64,000 nt of DNA from Bacteroidota bacterium (GTDB lineage: Bacteria; Bacteroidota; Ignavibacteria; UBA10030; UBA8401). Positions 46,006-54,478 of this stretch are shown here, one piece after another (within the stretch, counting starts at the first letter, position 1; each line of letters begins with the position of its first letter). Where the stretch lies: positions 248,001 to 312,000 of the forward strand of contig JBBAAO010000002.1 of assembly GCA_041658205.1 (NCBI GenBank), written 5' to 3'. Position numbers and translations under genes: made by a program. The notes beneath the pieces are model-generated. The model made no database searches. It had not been told where the DNA came from and worked only from the letters and a program-made list of their open reading frames with translations.

Positions 46006-46052
46006 AAAAACGCCCCGTCCCGAAGGAGTCCCTTCGGGACGGGGCGTTTTTG
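46006..46052. terminator. Strong bidirectional terminator
   Basis: CGCCCCGTCCCGAAGG (46011-46026) pairs with CCTTCGGGACGGGGCG across a short loop, flanked by an A-run and a T-run. It lies between the RsbW-like gene (plus) and mdh (minus), which converge, and can serve both. Confidence 0.95.
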
Positions 46053-46089
46053 TTTTATCTGATGTCTGAAATCTAACAATCTGTTTTTG

Positions 46090-47010
46090 CTATTTCACTT
46101 TATCCATATTCACTTTTACATCTTCGGCAGATTTCTTCAACGCGGCAGATTCTTCCGCAGTCAATTTAATCTCGATGATCTTTTCCATTCCTTTGCGTCC
46201 TAGTTTTACCGGTACACCGACGACAGTATCGTTAATACCATATTCGCCATTTAACATCACAGCGCAGGGGAGAATCCGTTTTTTATCTTTCACAATGGAT
46301 TCAACCATCTGCACCGCAGCAGATGATGGTGCGTAAAATGCACTTCCGGTTTTCAAATAGTTTACAATTTCAATTCCACCATTTTGAGCGCGTTTAACAA
46401 TTGCGTCGATCTTTTCTTGCGACATCAATTCTGTCAATGGAATTCCGGCAACGGATGTATAGCGGGGAAGTGGAACCATTGAATCACCATGGCCGCCAAG
46501 AATTAATGCGGTAATATCTTCAACCGATACGCCGAGTTCCATTGCGATGAATGTACGATATCGCGCGGTATCTAGAACGCCAGCCATACCAATGACTCGT
46601 TCGCGTGGGAAACCGGATGCCTTTTGCGCCACATACACCATCACATCTAACGGATTGGAGACAACAATCAGAATAGCATTCGGCGATTTTGCACAGACTT
46701 GTTCGGTAACGGATTTGATGATACCGGCGTTTGTGTTTAATAGATCGTCCCGGCTCATTCCCGGTTTGCGCGGGATGCCGGCGGTAATCACAACAATATC
46801 CGAACCAGTTGTTGCATCATATGTGTTCGTTCCTGTAACCACTGTGTCGAATCCTTCCACCGGTGCGGATTCGTACATGTCAAGCCCTTTTCCTTGCGGT
46901 ACTCCTTCAACGATATCAACCAAGACAACTTCGTTAGCGAGTTCTTTTTCTGCGATACGCTGTGCGGCAGTTGCACCCACATTGCCTGCTCCGATTACGG
47001 TAATTTTCAT
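46090..47010 (-). CDS. mdh: Malate dehydrogenase
   Basis: 306 residues, LDH-like type. Interconverts malate and oxaloacetate with NAD in the citric acid cycle. Nucleotide-binding GAGNVGATAAQ at residues 7-17, substrate arginines in GIPRKPGMSRDDLL and catalytic His in GGHGDSMVPLPRY are intact. ATG at 47010 is preceded (minus strand) by AGGAGAATACT. The 211-bp spacer upstream (47011-47221) holds the rpmA terminator and no gene. Confidence 0.97.
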   Translation of the reverse strand: MKITVIGAGNVGATAAQRIAEKELANEVVLVDIVEGVPQGKGLDMYESAPVEGFDTVVTGTNTYDATTGSDIVVITAGIPRKPGMSRDDLLNTNAGIIKSVTEQVCAKSPNAILIVVSNPLDVMVYVAQKASGFPRERVIGMAGVLDTARYRTFIAMELGVSVEDITALILGGHGDSMVPLPRYTSVAGIPLTELMSQEKIDAIVKRAQNGGIEIVNYLKTGSAFYAPSSAAVQMVESIVKDKKRILPCAVMLNGEYGINDTVVGVPVKLGRKGMEKIIEIKLTAEESAALKKSAEDVKVNMDKVK

Positions 47011-47166
47011 AGTATTCTCCTGGTATTAATAATGCTTCATAAATTTCGTCCTATCCGCAAGCTTTTGACGGATACCCATTTTTTAGATTCCCTATAGAAA
47101 TTTTTCCTGAAAGGATTTCTCCAGGACGGGAATGACGATGATTGATTGATGCTTTTCTAAAATAAA

Positions 47167-47197
47167 AAAGCGTCCACCGGAACGGACGCTTTGAACA
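47167..47197 (-). terminator. Terminator after rpmA
   Basis: On the minus strand AAAGCGTCC pairs with GGACGCTTT (47167-47192 in all) and continues into a T-run (plus-strand A-run at about 47160-47168). It lies 25-30 bp after the rpmA stop. Confidence 0.85.
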
Positions 47198-47221
47198 ACA
47201 TAAACTCTATACACGCAAAAC

Positions 47222-47476
47222 TTATGCGATGATAATCGAAACCGCCTGGCGTGTTTTGCTGATCATATGGAACTTCACGCGTCCTGTTTTCAGTGCAAAC
47301 AAGGTATCGTCGCCGCCCCGACCAACATTATCGCCCGGGTGGAATTTTGTTCCGCGTTGACGGATCAAGATTTCACCAGCATTGACTAATTCTCCGCCGA
47401 AACGTTTCACACCAAGACGCTGCGCATTACTGTCGCGTCCGTTCTTAGTACTTCCGGCCCCTTTTTTATGTGCCAT
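47222..47476 (-). CDS. rpmA: 50S ribosomal protein L27
   Basis: 84 residues: MAHKKGAGSTKNGRDSNAQ is the classical L27 N-terminus, followed by LGVKRFGGE and RQRGTKFHPG. Part of the large ribosomal subunit near the peptidyl-transferase centre. It lies 26 bp after rplU, the conserved rplU-rpmA pair. Confidence 0.98.
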   Translation of the reverse strand: MAHKKGAGSTKNGRDSNAQRLGVKRFGGELVNAGEILIRQRGTKFHPGDNVGRGGDDTLFALKTGRVKFHMISKTRQAVSIIIA

Positions 47477-47502
47477 GGTTCAAACTCCTCTAAATCTTAA
47501 AC

Positions 47503-47811
47503 TTAATTGATAGACGTGATTTCAATTTGGGTGTATTGCTGACGGTGTCCGCGTTTTACGCGATAGCCTTTACGGCGTTTTTTCTTGAACACAATCACTT
47601 TGTCGTCCTTGCTATGGGCAAGAACTTTTGCTTCTACTGAAGCCCCTTTAATCACCGGGTTTCCAACGGTGACCTTTTTGTCGTCCGCACGAAGCAACAC
47701 ATTATCGAACGTCACAACACTGTCAACAGCATTATCGAGTTTCGACACATAGAGTTTTTCCGAGGGATTCACTCTGTATTGCTGTCCTGCAATTTCTACT
47801 ACTGCGTACAT
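47503..47811 (-). CDS. rplU: 50S ribosomal protein L21
   Basis: 102 residues starting at ATG 47811 (MYAVVEIAGQQYRV). The C-terminal signature KKRRKGYRVKRGHRQQYT is intact. The reading frame remains open far upstream, but homology begins at this Met and a purine-rich GGAAGAT precedes it. Forms an operon with rpmA. Confidence 0.98.
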   Translation of the reverse strand: MYAVVEIAGQQYRVNPSEKLYVSKLDNAVDSVVTFDNVLLRADDKKVTVGNPVIKGASVEAKVLAHSKDDKVIVFKKKRRKGYRVKRGHRQQYTQIEITSIN

Positions 47812-47994
47812 TGTAAATCTTCCTTCCATTCTAACGGTGAATCTGTAATTCAAATTTGGACTACAAAAATACAAAAAATGGAGGCACAAGTCAATGAAAA
47901 ACTCTATGGTCGTTATATGCAAAACCAACACTCCCCTTGATTTTTTCGGAAGTGCAATCTTGGGAAATTGACCGATTACTGTTATTTTACTCAC

Positions 47995-48606
47995 ATGATC
48001 AACGAATCGCTCCTCACACAATACCACGCTACAATTATTTCGCTGAGAAAAGGCGGCATGCTTTTTCAACAGGGAGAACTTTCCACCTCGTTCTACATTG
48101 TAAAATCGGGAAAGATCAAGATGTCCAATTACAGTGAAGACGGCAGAGAGTTTGTGCAGGGATATTTCACTGCTGGGCAGAGTTTCGGTGAACCACCGTT
48201 CTTTTCCAAGGGATCGTATCCAGCATCTGCCGCAGCAACGGAAAAAACCGAAGTCTGGAAAGTTGGATACAACGATTTTCTTCAATTGCTGAAAGATAAT
48301 TTCCCGATCCATCTTGAAATCACGAAAACACTTGGAACTCGACTGGTCTATAAATCCACTATGTTGTCGGAACTTGCCATTGAAGAAGCTGAGCATCGCT
48401 TACTCACATTAATTCGCTATCTTGTTGACCATGAAGCCCCGTACGGGAAAACATCCGTAAAACTCTCTTTTACCCGCCAACAGTTGGCCGATATGACCGG
48501 ACTCCGTGTTGAAACCGTGATCCGGTCCATCAAATCTCTTGAACAAAAACGGCAACTGGAGATCGATACCGAAGGGAAAATCATTTGGACACAGATTTCC
48601 AAATGA
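47995..48606 (+). CDS. Crp/Fnr-family regulator, probable nitric oxide/redox regulator
   Basis: 203 residues from ATG 47995; an in-frame TTG at 47968 is possible. Cyclic-nucleotide-binding-like jelly roll (residues 15-115, with GELSTSFYIVKSGKIKM), a dimer helix (~120-140) and a winged helix (~150-200, FTRQQLADMTG). No cysteine anywhere, so it cannot hold an FNR-type Fe-S cluster; as in DNR it could bind haem. The recognition helix reads RVETVIRSIK: Glu and Arg of the CRP contacts are kept, but the residue aligned to CRP Arg180 is Val, as in FNR. It sits upstream of ric and norZ, with a matching dyad between. Confidence 0.88.
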   Translation: MINESLLTQYHATIISLRKGGMLFQQGELSTSFYIVKSGKIKMSNYSEDGREFVQGYFTAGQSFGEPPFFSKGSYPASAAATEKTEVWKVGYNDFLQLLKDNFPIHLEITKTLGTRLVYKSTMLSELAIEEAEHRLLTLIRYLVDHEAPYGKTSVKLSFTRQQLADMTGLRVETVIRSIKSLEQKRQLEIDTEGKIIWTQISK

Positions 48607-48649
48607 TGTTCCAGCTGTGCTGGGTCCATCCCTGAAGAAATTTTCACCA

Positions 48650-48667
48650 TTATGACATATATCATAA
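48650..48667. promoter_or_regulatory. Crp/Fnr-type operator upstream of ric-norZ
   Basis: TTATGACATATATCATAA is a perfect dyad (TTATGA, six-base spacer, TCATAA) centred about 75 bp before the ric ATG. Spacing equals that of CRP and FNR sites, and the half-site core xATGA has no G at the position read by Arg180 in CRP, fitting the Val in the neighbouring regulator. Position would suit an activator. Inferred, not shown. Confidence 0.6.
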
Positions 48668-48733
48668 GCTCCCTATACGGATTTCCGTTTATATTGACAC
48701 CATCAAATCAGACAATTTTATCCGGGAGAACAT

Positions 48734-49471
48734 ATGATATCTTCATCGCTACAAACGAAATCTCTGAAAGAGATCGTTACTGACAATTTTCATACAGCAG
48801 CAGTGTTCGAAAAATATTCGCTTGATTTTTGCTGCCGCGGTGGAAAGACGATCGACGAAGCATGTAATGAAAAAGGGATCGACCCCGCATCAGTTTTGAA
48901 CGATCTTTTATCTGTTGAAAAGACAAATGCAGCTCCGCTCATACCATTTTCGGAATGGGAACCGGATGTCTTGTGTGATTACATCGTGAACAACCATCAT
49001 TCCTATGTGATGAAAATGATTCCTGTGCTCTATACTCACACAAAAAAGATCGCTGCGGTCCACGGTGCCAACCACCCCGAACTGCTGAAGATCGCGGATC
49101 ATTTTGAAACAGTCGCGATCGAATTACAGCAGCACATGAAAAAGGAAGAACAAATGCTCTTTCCGTTCATTAAAAAGCTATACGTTTCCAAGAAACACAA
49201 TACTTCAACAGTCCAGGCTCCGTTTGGCAGCGTACAAAACCCCATCCGCATGATGGAAGAGGAACATCAGAATGCCGGTGATGAGATGTATTCTATCCGC
49301 TCGCTCAGCAACGGTTACACCGTGCCTGCGGATGGATGCACAACATACCGCATCACCTATCAGGAACTTCAGGATTTTGAACATGATCTCCATCAGCATG
49401 TGCATCTGGAAAACAACATCTTGTTCCCGAAAGCAGTTTCGCTGGAACAAGAGATGATCTCGAAAAATTAA
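48734..49471 (+). CDS. ric: RIC/ScdA di-iron protein for repair of iron-sulfur clusters
   Basis: 245 residues. N-terminal DUF542 domain (VTDNFHTAAVFEKYSLDFCC split at the end: motif SLDFCCRGG, residues ~31-39), then a hemerythrin-like di-iron domain with spaced His/Glu ligands (NNHHSYV, HHxxVKKEEQMLFPF-type region, EEEHQNAG, HVHLENNILFP). RIC proteins restore Fe-S clusters damaged by NO or peroxide. ATG 48734 follows CGGGAGAAC. It is 29 bp before norZ and shares its transcript. Confidence 0.95.
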   Translation: MISSSLQTKSLKEIVTDNFHTAAVFEKYSLDFCCRGGKTIDEACNEKGIDPASVLNDLLSVEKTNAAPLIPFSEWEPDVLCDYIVNNHHSYVMKMIPVLYTHTKKIAAVHGANHPELLKIADHFETVAIELQQHMKKEEQMLFPFIKKLYVSKKHNTSTVQAPFGSVQNPIRMMEEEHQNAGDEMYSIRSLSNGYTVPADGCTTYRITYQELQDFEHDLHQHVHLENNILFPKAVSLEQEMISKN

Positions 49472-49500
49472 ATAAAATCATTTTCAAAAAAGGATTTCAC

Positions 49501-51714
49501 ATGAAAAAGTACTGGTTAGGATTCGCCGCGGTCATTGTTCTCTCGTTCATTGTATTAGGATGGGTCGGTGTCCGCATTTATCAACAAGCTCCCCCGATCG
49601 CAGAACGGGTTGTTACGACTGACGGCACGGTGATGATTCCCGCCGGAGATATTTCAACAGGTCAGAATGTATGGCAGGCAATGGGCGGTATGGAAGTCGG
49701 ATCTGTGTGGGGACACGGCAGTTATGTTGCGCCGGACTGGACGGCAGATTGGCTTCATCGGGAACTTGTCTTCATTCTCAACGAATGGGCACAATCCTCA
49801 TTCGGAAAATCTTATGATGCTTTGGATGGCGAACATCGGGCTCAATTGCACGCTCGTCTCGAATCAATGATCCGGAAAAACACGTACGATCCGGCAACAA
49901 AAACAATTACGGTCGATTCTGTCCGGCTCCGTGCATTTGAAGCGAACCTCGCGCATTACACTGACGTATTCACAAATGGAAAAAAAGAGTACGCTATTCA
50001 AAAAAATTCCATCAGTAATCCGGTAAAGCTCCGTCAGTTTGCCGCATTCATCTTCTGGTCATCGTGGGCTGCATCGACGAACCGACCGGATGATAACATC
50101 ACCTACACCAGCAATTGGCCGCACGAAACATTGATTGGAAATATTCCAACAGGCGATGCTGTTGTCTGGACAGGTGTAAGTATTATCGTTCTGCTTGCCG
50201 GTATTGGCGCCATGGCATGGTTCTACGCTTCACGAAAAGAAGAAGAAATGCTTGGCGATGTTCCCGTATCGGATCCGCTGCTGAATGCAATTTCTACTCC
50301 ATCTCAGCGCGCTACGCTGAAATATTTTTGGACCGTGCTTGGTCTTCTTCTGCTTCAAATGGGAATGGGAATTGTTTCCGCCCATTATGGCGTGGAAGGG
50401 GATGGATTTTACGGAATTCCTCTCGCAGAGATACTTCCATATTCCGTTGCCAGAACTTGGCATACGCAGCTTGGAATCTTCTGGATCGCTACCGCTTGGC
50501 TTGCGGCAGGATTATTCATTGGACCGGCAGTGAGCGGTGTTGAACCGAAATTCCAGCGTTTAGGCGTTAATGTCTTATTCGGTGCATTACTGGTGGTCGT
50601 TCTCGGTTCAATGGCAGGCGAATGGTTAAGTGTTATGCATCATTTACCCGACAATCTCTGGTATTATTTCGGGCACAGCGGATTTGAATATATCGATCTC
50701 GGAAAATTTTTCCAGATTGCTTTGTTGGTCGGACTAGTGCTCTGGTTTGTGTTGATGTACCGGGCCATTCGTCCGGCATTACAGCGCAAAGATGAGCAAA
50801 AACCAATTCTTACATTGTTTCTGATCTCCAGCGGAGCCATCGCATCTTTCTATGGTGCGGCATTAATGGTCGGCAAACATACGAATCTTGCCGTTGCAGA
50901 ATACTGGCGCTGGTGGGTCGTTCATTTGTGGGTGGAGGGATTCTTTGAAGTGTTTGCAACGGTTGTAATCGCTTTTCTTTTTTCACGGTTAAAACTGATC
51001 AGTTTAAAAACTGCTGGAGAGGCAACCGTTCTTTCTGCAACAATCTTCCTTTCCGGAGGCATCATCGGAACGCTGCATCATCTTTATTTTTCTGGAACTC
51101 CGACGATCGTCCTTGCACTTGGTTCGGTTTTCAGTGCGCTTGAAGTTGTGCCGCTGGTCTTTGTCGGATATGAAGCATGGGAAAATATTAAACTTTCCCG
51201 TGCTAAAGAGTGGGTGCAAAACTACAAATGGCCCATCTATTTCTTTGTCGCCGTCGCATTCTGGAATCTTGTCGGCGCGGGATTATTCGGCTTTATGATC
51301 AATCCGCCCGTTGCACTCTATTACATGCAGGGATTGAATACAACACCTGTTCATGCTCACGCAGCGCTTTTTGGAGTTTATGGAATGCTGGGAATCGGAT
51401 TATTGCTCTTCTGCCTTCGCGCCATGAATCCGAAATTGAATTGGGACAATAACGTCATTAAATTTTCGTTCTGGTCGATGAACATCGGTTTGATGGCAAT
51501 GGTCGTGCTGAGTCTGCTGCCAGTGGGACTGATGCAAACGTGGGCTTCAGTGGAATACGGATACTGGTATGCACGCAGCGCGGAATTCCTTCAGACGGAC
51601 ACCATGCATATGCTGCGATGGACGAGAGTGTTTGGGGATACGATTTTTGCGTCAGGGATTGTAGCGCTCGTTTTCTTTGTCGGTCAAATAACTCTAAAAG
51701 GTTTGAAAAAATAA
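49501..51714 (+). CDS. norZ: Quinol-dependent nitric oxide reductase (qNOR)
   Basis: 737 residues, normal for qNOR. Inner-membrane enzyme that reduces two NO to N2O with electrons from quinol. The N-terminal extension after TM1 has the NorC-like fold (TGQNVWQAMGGMEVGSVWGH) without a haem c motif, as in qNOR. About fourteen helices. Metal and haem ligands are in place: RTWHTQLGIFWI, HLWVEGFFEVFA (Fe-B His and Glu), GTLHHLYFSG and the C-terminal HAHAALFG haem region. Since no nitrite reductase is in the window, detoxification rather than denitrification is likely. Confidence 0.97.
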   Translation: MKKYWLGFAAVIVLSFIVLGWVGVRIYQQAPPIAERVVTTDGTVMIPAGDISTGQNVWQAMGGMEVGSVWGHGSYVAPDWTADWLHRELVFILNEWAQSSFGKSYDALDGEHRAQLHARLESMIRKNTYDPATKTITVDSVRLRAFEANLAHYTDVFTNGKKEYAIQKNSISNPVKLRQFAAFIFWSSWAASTNRPDDNITYTSNWPHETLIGNIPTGDAVVWTGVSIIVLLAGIGAMAWFYASRKEEEMLGDVPVSDPLLNAISTPSQRATLKYFWTVLGLLLLQMGMGIVSAHYGVEGDGFYGIPLAEILPYSVARTWHTQLGIFWIATAWLAAGLFIGPAVSGVEPKFQRLGVNVLFGALLVVVLGSMAGEWLSVMHHLPDNLWYYFGHSGFEYIDLGKFFQIALLVGLVLWFVLMYRAIRPALQRKDEQKPILTLFLISSGAIASFYGAALMVGKHTNLAVAEYWRWWVVHLWVEGFFEVFATVVIAFLFSRLKLISLKTAGEATVLSATIFLSGGIIGTLHHLYFSGTPTIVLALGSVFSALEVVPLVFVGYEAWENIKLSRAKEWVQNYKWPIYFFVAVAFWNLVGAGLFGFMINPPVALYYMQGLNTTPVHAHAALFGVYGMLGIGLLLFCLRAMNPKLNWDNNVIKFSFWSMNIGLMAMVVLSLLPVGLMQTWASVEYGYWYARSAEFLQTDTMHMLRWTRVFGDTIFASGIVALVFFVGQITLKGLKK

Positions 51715-51764
51715 AAAAATGTCGGAAGGATATTATCCGGTATTCTTTTGATCTATTTTACGCT

Positions 51765-52181
51765 ATGAAAAAAGACATCTCACATCGCAACGATATAGAA
51801 TTATTAGTGAATTCGTTTTACGATAAGGTGAAGGGGAATACTGCGATCGGTCATATCTTCAGCGATGTCGCCAACGTAAACTGGGAACTTCACTTACCGA
51901 TTATGTATAATTTTTGGTCCGGAATTCTTCTGGATGACCATTCATACTCCGGAAATCCGATGGTTAAACATATAGCGTTGAATAAAAAATACTCACTAAC
52001 CGAAACGCATTTCCAAGTATGGATTCAGTTGTTTCAACAAACAGTTGATGAGCTTTTTGTAGGGGTGAAAGCGGATGAAGCAAAAACGCGTGCAGGCTTT
52101 ATCGCACAGATAATGCTGCAAAAAATCAATATTTCAGAGCGTGATACGTTCAATATTATCGAACACCGACAAACCGAATAA
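51765..52181 (+). CDS. Group III truncated haemoglobin
   Basis: 138 residues from ATG 51765, 50 bp after norZ. COG2346 type-III pattern: LPIMYNFWSGILLDDHSYSG then NPMVKH, and THFQVWIQLFQQTVDELF around the proximal His. Small haem proteins of this kind bind O2 and NO. The operon position next to qNOR and RIC supports a nitric oxide role. Only 22 bp separate its stop from that of the convergent DUF302 gene. Confidence 0.92.
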   Translation: MKKDISHRNDIELLVNSFYDKVKGNTAIGHIFSDVANVNWELHLPIMYNFWSGILLDDHSYSGNPMVKHIALNKKYSLTETHFQVWIQLFQQTVDELFVGVKADEAKTRAGFIAQIMLQKINISERDTFNIIEHRQTE

Positions 52182-52203
52182 TTGTGGAGTAATCATGAAC
52201 TAT

Positions 52204-52587
52204 TTAGAGAGCATCGAAAACGCGGCGTAAGCGTTGTTGCACACCTTCTGCAACGGGTTTCATGGCAGGGTTATCAATAATCCGCTCCATTACCATCGGA
52301 TCGAATACGGAGACGTGTGTTGATCCCTCTTTTTCATACACAATCACATTGCAGGGAAGCAGAAGACCAATCTCGTTCTCTACCTGAAGTGCTTGATGTG
52401 AGAAATGCGGATTGCAAGCCCCAAGGATCGTATACCGCGGCACATCAACATTGATCTTCTTTTTTAATGTCTCTTTGATATCGATTGTTGTCAATACACC
52501 GAAACCTTCTTTTTTTAATTCTTCGGTAACTTGTTCAATCGCTTGTTCAAACGAGAGCGCAACAGTTTTTGAAAATCCGTAATTCAT
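52204..52587 (-). CDS. DUF302 protein
   Basis: 127 residues from ATG 52587 (minus-strand GAAGGAAATAAAAATT upstream); an in-frame ATG at 52605 lies before that site. Single DUF302 domain: SFEQAIEQVTEELKKEGFG, TTIDIKETLKKK, YTILGACNPHFSHQAL and VYEKEGSTHVSVFDP. The family is common next to thioredoxin, rhodanese and thiosulfate genes; its chemistry is unknown. Last gene of the minus-strand sigma-factor operon. Confidence 0.9.
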   Translation of the reverse strand: MNYGFSKTVALSFEQAIEQVTEELKKEGFGVLTTIDIKETLKKKINVDVPRYTILGACNPHFSHQALQVENEIGLLLPCNVIVYEKEGSTHVSVFDPMVMERIIDNPAMKPVAEGVQQRLRRVFDAL

Positions 52588-52605
52588 AATTTTTATTTCC
52601 TTCAA

Positions 52606-52634
52606 ATGTAGTCCGCCATATAGGTGGACTACAT
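52606..52634 (-). promoter_or_regulatory. Stem-loop between OsmC and DUF302 genes
   Basis: ATGTAGTCC (52606-52614) pairs with GGACTACAT (52626-52634), with an inner CC/GG pair. It lies in the 52-bp gap between the OsmC stop and the DUF302 start; only a short T stretch follows on the minus strand, so processing or partial termination that lowers DUF302 expression is possible. Confidence 0.6.
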
Positions 52635-52639
52635 CTTAA

Positions 52640-53101
52640 CTATTCGATAATAATATTCGGTTCTACTGTTACTTCAGCGGAAACCGAGTTGCCAATCAGG
52701 CAATTTTCATGCGCAGTATGAACGATCTCTTCCACTTGTTCCTTCGTCCACGAAGATTCAACGACGATAGTCGGCTTGATGACCACTTTGGTAAATCGAT
52801 AGTTGCCTTCAATATTTTCTAATACTCCATCGGCAGCACTGTTATATGATTTCAAGGGAAGCCCTTTTCTTATTCCGAACGAGAGGAATGTGGTCATCTG
52901 ACAAATCTCAACTGCCGCGACAAAAAGATCTTCCGGTGTCCACACGCCGAGAATACCTTTGAATTCCGGCGGACTTGAAACATCGATGACAGGTTTTCCT
53001 TCAGAGTGAAGGGATCCTTGTCTATTGGATTTCCATTCAACATTGGTGTGGTACGTAAATGTTTTAAACTTCTTTATCGGCTGTTGTGTTGTCGGTTCCA
53101 T
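52640..53101 (-). CDS. OsmC-family protein
   Basis: 153 residues from ATG 53101 (AGAAAGAACATA upstream); a longer in-frame start at 53137 is less likely. OsmC fold with TPEDLFVAAVEICQMTTF (peroxidatic-type Cys) and HTAHENCLIGNSV (second Cys), the arrangement of the YhfA-like/SACOL1771 group. Expected to reduce organic or sulfur-based peroxides. Its first 38 bases overlap the end of the DUF6132 gene in another frame. Confidence 0.92.
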   Translation of the reverse strand: MEPTTQQPIKKFKTFTYHTNVEWKSNRQGSLHSEGKPVIDVSSPPEFKGILGVWTPEDLFVAAVEICQMTTFLSFGIRKGLPLKSYNSAADGVLENIEGNYRFTKVVIKPTIVVESSWTKEQVEEIVHTAHENCLIGNSVSAEVTVEPNIIIE

Positions 53102-53312
53102 TATTATGTTCTTTCTTTTCAGATTTTGGTTTGTCAATCAGCAGCGCGCCGATTACCATGCCGTATCCGGTAGAAATATACGGATTGCTTGTAATGGCAC
53201 ATGTCCCATTTGCACAACCAATATAGTAATAGTACGCATAGCCAGCAGCGGCTCCGACGACAGAAGCAATACCACGTTTTTGCCAAATATTCAATCGTTT
53301 TAGAAATTCCAT
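53064..53312 (-). CDS. DUF6132 membrane protein
   Basis: 82 residues from ATG 53312. Two short hydrophobic segments: ASVVGAAAGYAYYYYIGCAN and GYGMVIGALLID, linked by NGTCAITSNPY. The GC-x3-GTC-x-ITSNP pattern with two cysteines is that of the DUF6132 family, found beside rhodaneses in Bacteroidota. Start overlaps the rhodanese gene by 13 bases and its end overlaps OsmC, so translation is coupled. Function unknown; sulfur handling at the membrane is inferred. Confidence 0.85.
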   Translation of the reverse strand: MEFLKRLNIWQKRGIASVVGAAAGYAYYYYIGCANGTCAITSNPYISTGYGMVIGALLIDKPKSEKKEHNNGTDNTTADKEV

Positions 53313-53671
53313 GAGGAGATTCCTCCTTTGAGATTCCCGACGGTGAAACCAGCCTTCTTTAACTTTATTCCGGCATTTACGCTGCGACTGCCGCTTGCAC
53401 AATAACAGATAATTTCTTTTCCACGATATTTTTCCAATTCTTTCATTCGTGAAGAAAGTTCATGCATCGGTATATGTAGTGAAGATGGAATCGAATGTGA
53501 ACTCCGTTCACCGACAGTTCGGACATCCAGCAAAATACTTCCTGATCGCACCTTTTCTTTTGCCTGAGCTCCGGAATAGTTATTGAGCGAACGTGCTAAT
53601 AATTGTTTTCGTATGTAAAAAATTACCATGATGCCAAGAATGGCATATAAAAATATTTGATCTGGGGTCAT
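53300..53671 (-). CDS. Membrane-anchored rhodanese
   Basis: 123 residues. N-terminal membrane helix (residues 5-21, IFLYAILGIMVIFYI), then a rhodanese domain with active-site loop CYCASGSRS (Cys-x2-Gly-x-Arg). Rhodaneses carry sulfane sulfur as a persulfide. Its ATG overlaps the stop of the preceding rhodanese (ATGA at 53668-53671). Confidence 0.92.
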   Translation of the reverse strand: MTPDQIFLYAILGIMVIFYIRKQLLARSLNNYSGAQAKEKVRSGSILLDVRTVGERSSHSIPSSLHIPMHELSSRMKELEKYRGKEIICYCASGSRSVNAGIKLKKAGFTVGNLKGGISSWNF

Positions 53672-54093
53672 CGAACCGCTCCGCTAATCGTTGGGAATTT
53701 CTGTGCCTTCCATTGTAGGATGCCTCCCTGCATATTCAGTGCATGAAAACCGTATTCTCGCAAGATCTCGACGGCTAATTCACTTCTATTGCCGGAATGA
53801 CAATAGACAACGATCTTTTTGTGCTTGTAGTGATTCAGCTCATTGATCTTCTTTTCCAAGAATTGCAATGGCATCAACGGTGTGTTTGCGATTCGTTCCT
53901 CGGTATATTCTCCGGGTGAACGCACATCCAGGAGTACAGCGTTGGTATCTTTTGCTAACAATATTCGCGCCTCTTTCGCCGAGATATCGATGGATGCAGT
54001 CAATTGTTGAGCTTGTAATGATGATGTCATTGAGAGTATAACAACAGTGCCAATCAAAAAAACGACGGAGAGAAAATGTTTAAACGTAATCAT
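53668..54093 (-). CDS. Periplasmic rhodanese
   Basis: 141 residues. Signal peptide or anchor 1-28 (ends LQAQ), then a single rhodanese domain with DVRSPGEYTEERI and active-site loop VYCHSGNRSE. With the second, anchored rhodanese it gives two sulfur carriers on the envelope side. ATG overlaps the thioredoxin stop by four bases. Confidence 0.93.
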   Translation of the reverse strand: MITFKHFLSVVFLIGTVVILSMTSSLQAQQLTASIDISAKEARILLAKDTNAVLLDVRSPGEYTEERIANTPLMPLQFLEKKINELNHYKHKKIVVYCHSGNRSELAVEILREYGFHALNMQGGILQWKAQKFPTISGAVR

Positions 54094-54461
54094 GCAACAA
54101 CGACTTTCTTGTTCAAAAGATTTTCGTTGATCATGTTCACCAATTCGTTTTTTGGCAATGCGCCGGCAGCCATCATCGGTTTACCTTCTTTTGGGATAAA
54201 GAGAAGCGACGGAATAGAACGGATGCCAAAGACTGAGGAAAGTTCCTGTTCGTCATCCGTATTTATTTTATAGAACTGTATCTGCCCTTTCATTTCTTCG
54301 GACAGTTCATCGATGATGGGACTGAGAAATCTGCACGGTCCGCACCACGGCGCCCAAAAATCCACCACCGCCGGAAGTTCACCATTAAACTTCCATTCCT
54401 GGTTTTTTTCGTAATCAAATACTTTGGTTAAAAAAGTCTCTTTTGTCAGCACTTCTGTCAT
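54090..54461 (-). CDS. trxA: Thioredoxin
   Basis: 123 residues. Active site WCGPC (Cys40, Cys43) in AVVDFWAPWCGPC and cis-Pro in IRSIPSLLF. No signal peptide, so cytosolic. The first ~22 residues precede the usual thioredoxin start. It would reduce protein disulfides or persulfides formed by its rhodanese neighbours; coupled to both flanking genes. Confidence 0.95.
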   Translation of the reverse strand: MTEVLTKETFLTKVFDYEKNQEWKFNGELPAVVDFWAPWCGPCRFLSPIIDELSEEMKGQIQFYKINTDDEQELSSVFGIRSIPSLLFIPKEGKPMMAAGALPKNELVNMINENLLNKKVVVA

Positions 54462-54478
54462 TGTGGTATCCTGTTTAA

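Noticed and set aside
47503..48396. Extended N-terminus for rplU
   Set aside because: L21 homology begins at ATG 47811 with a ribosome-binding site, and the extension lies antisense to the Crp/Fnr gene.
52195..52230. 11-codon frame MNYLESIENAA after a GGAG
   Set aside because: Too short to support and overlaps the end of the DUF302 gene on the other strand; chance remains likely.
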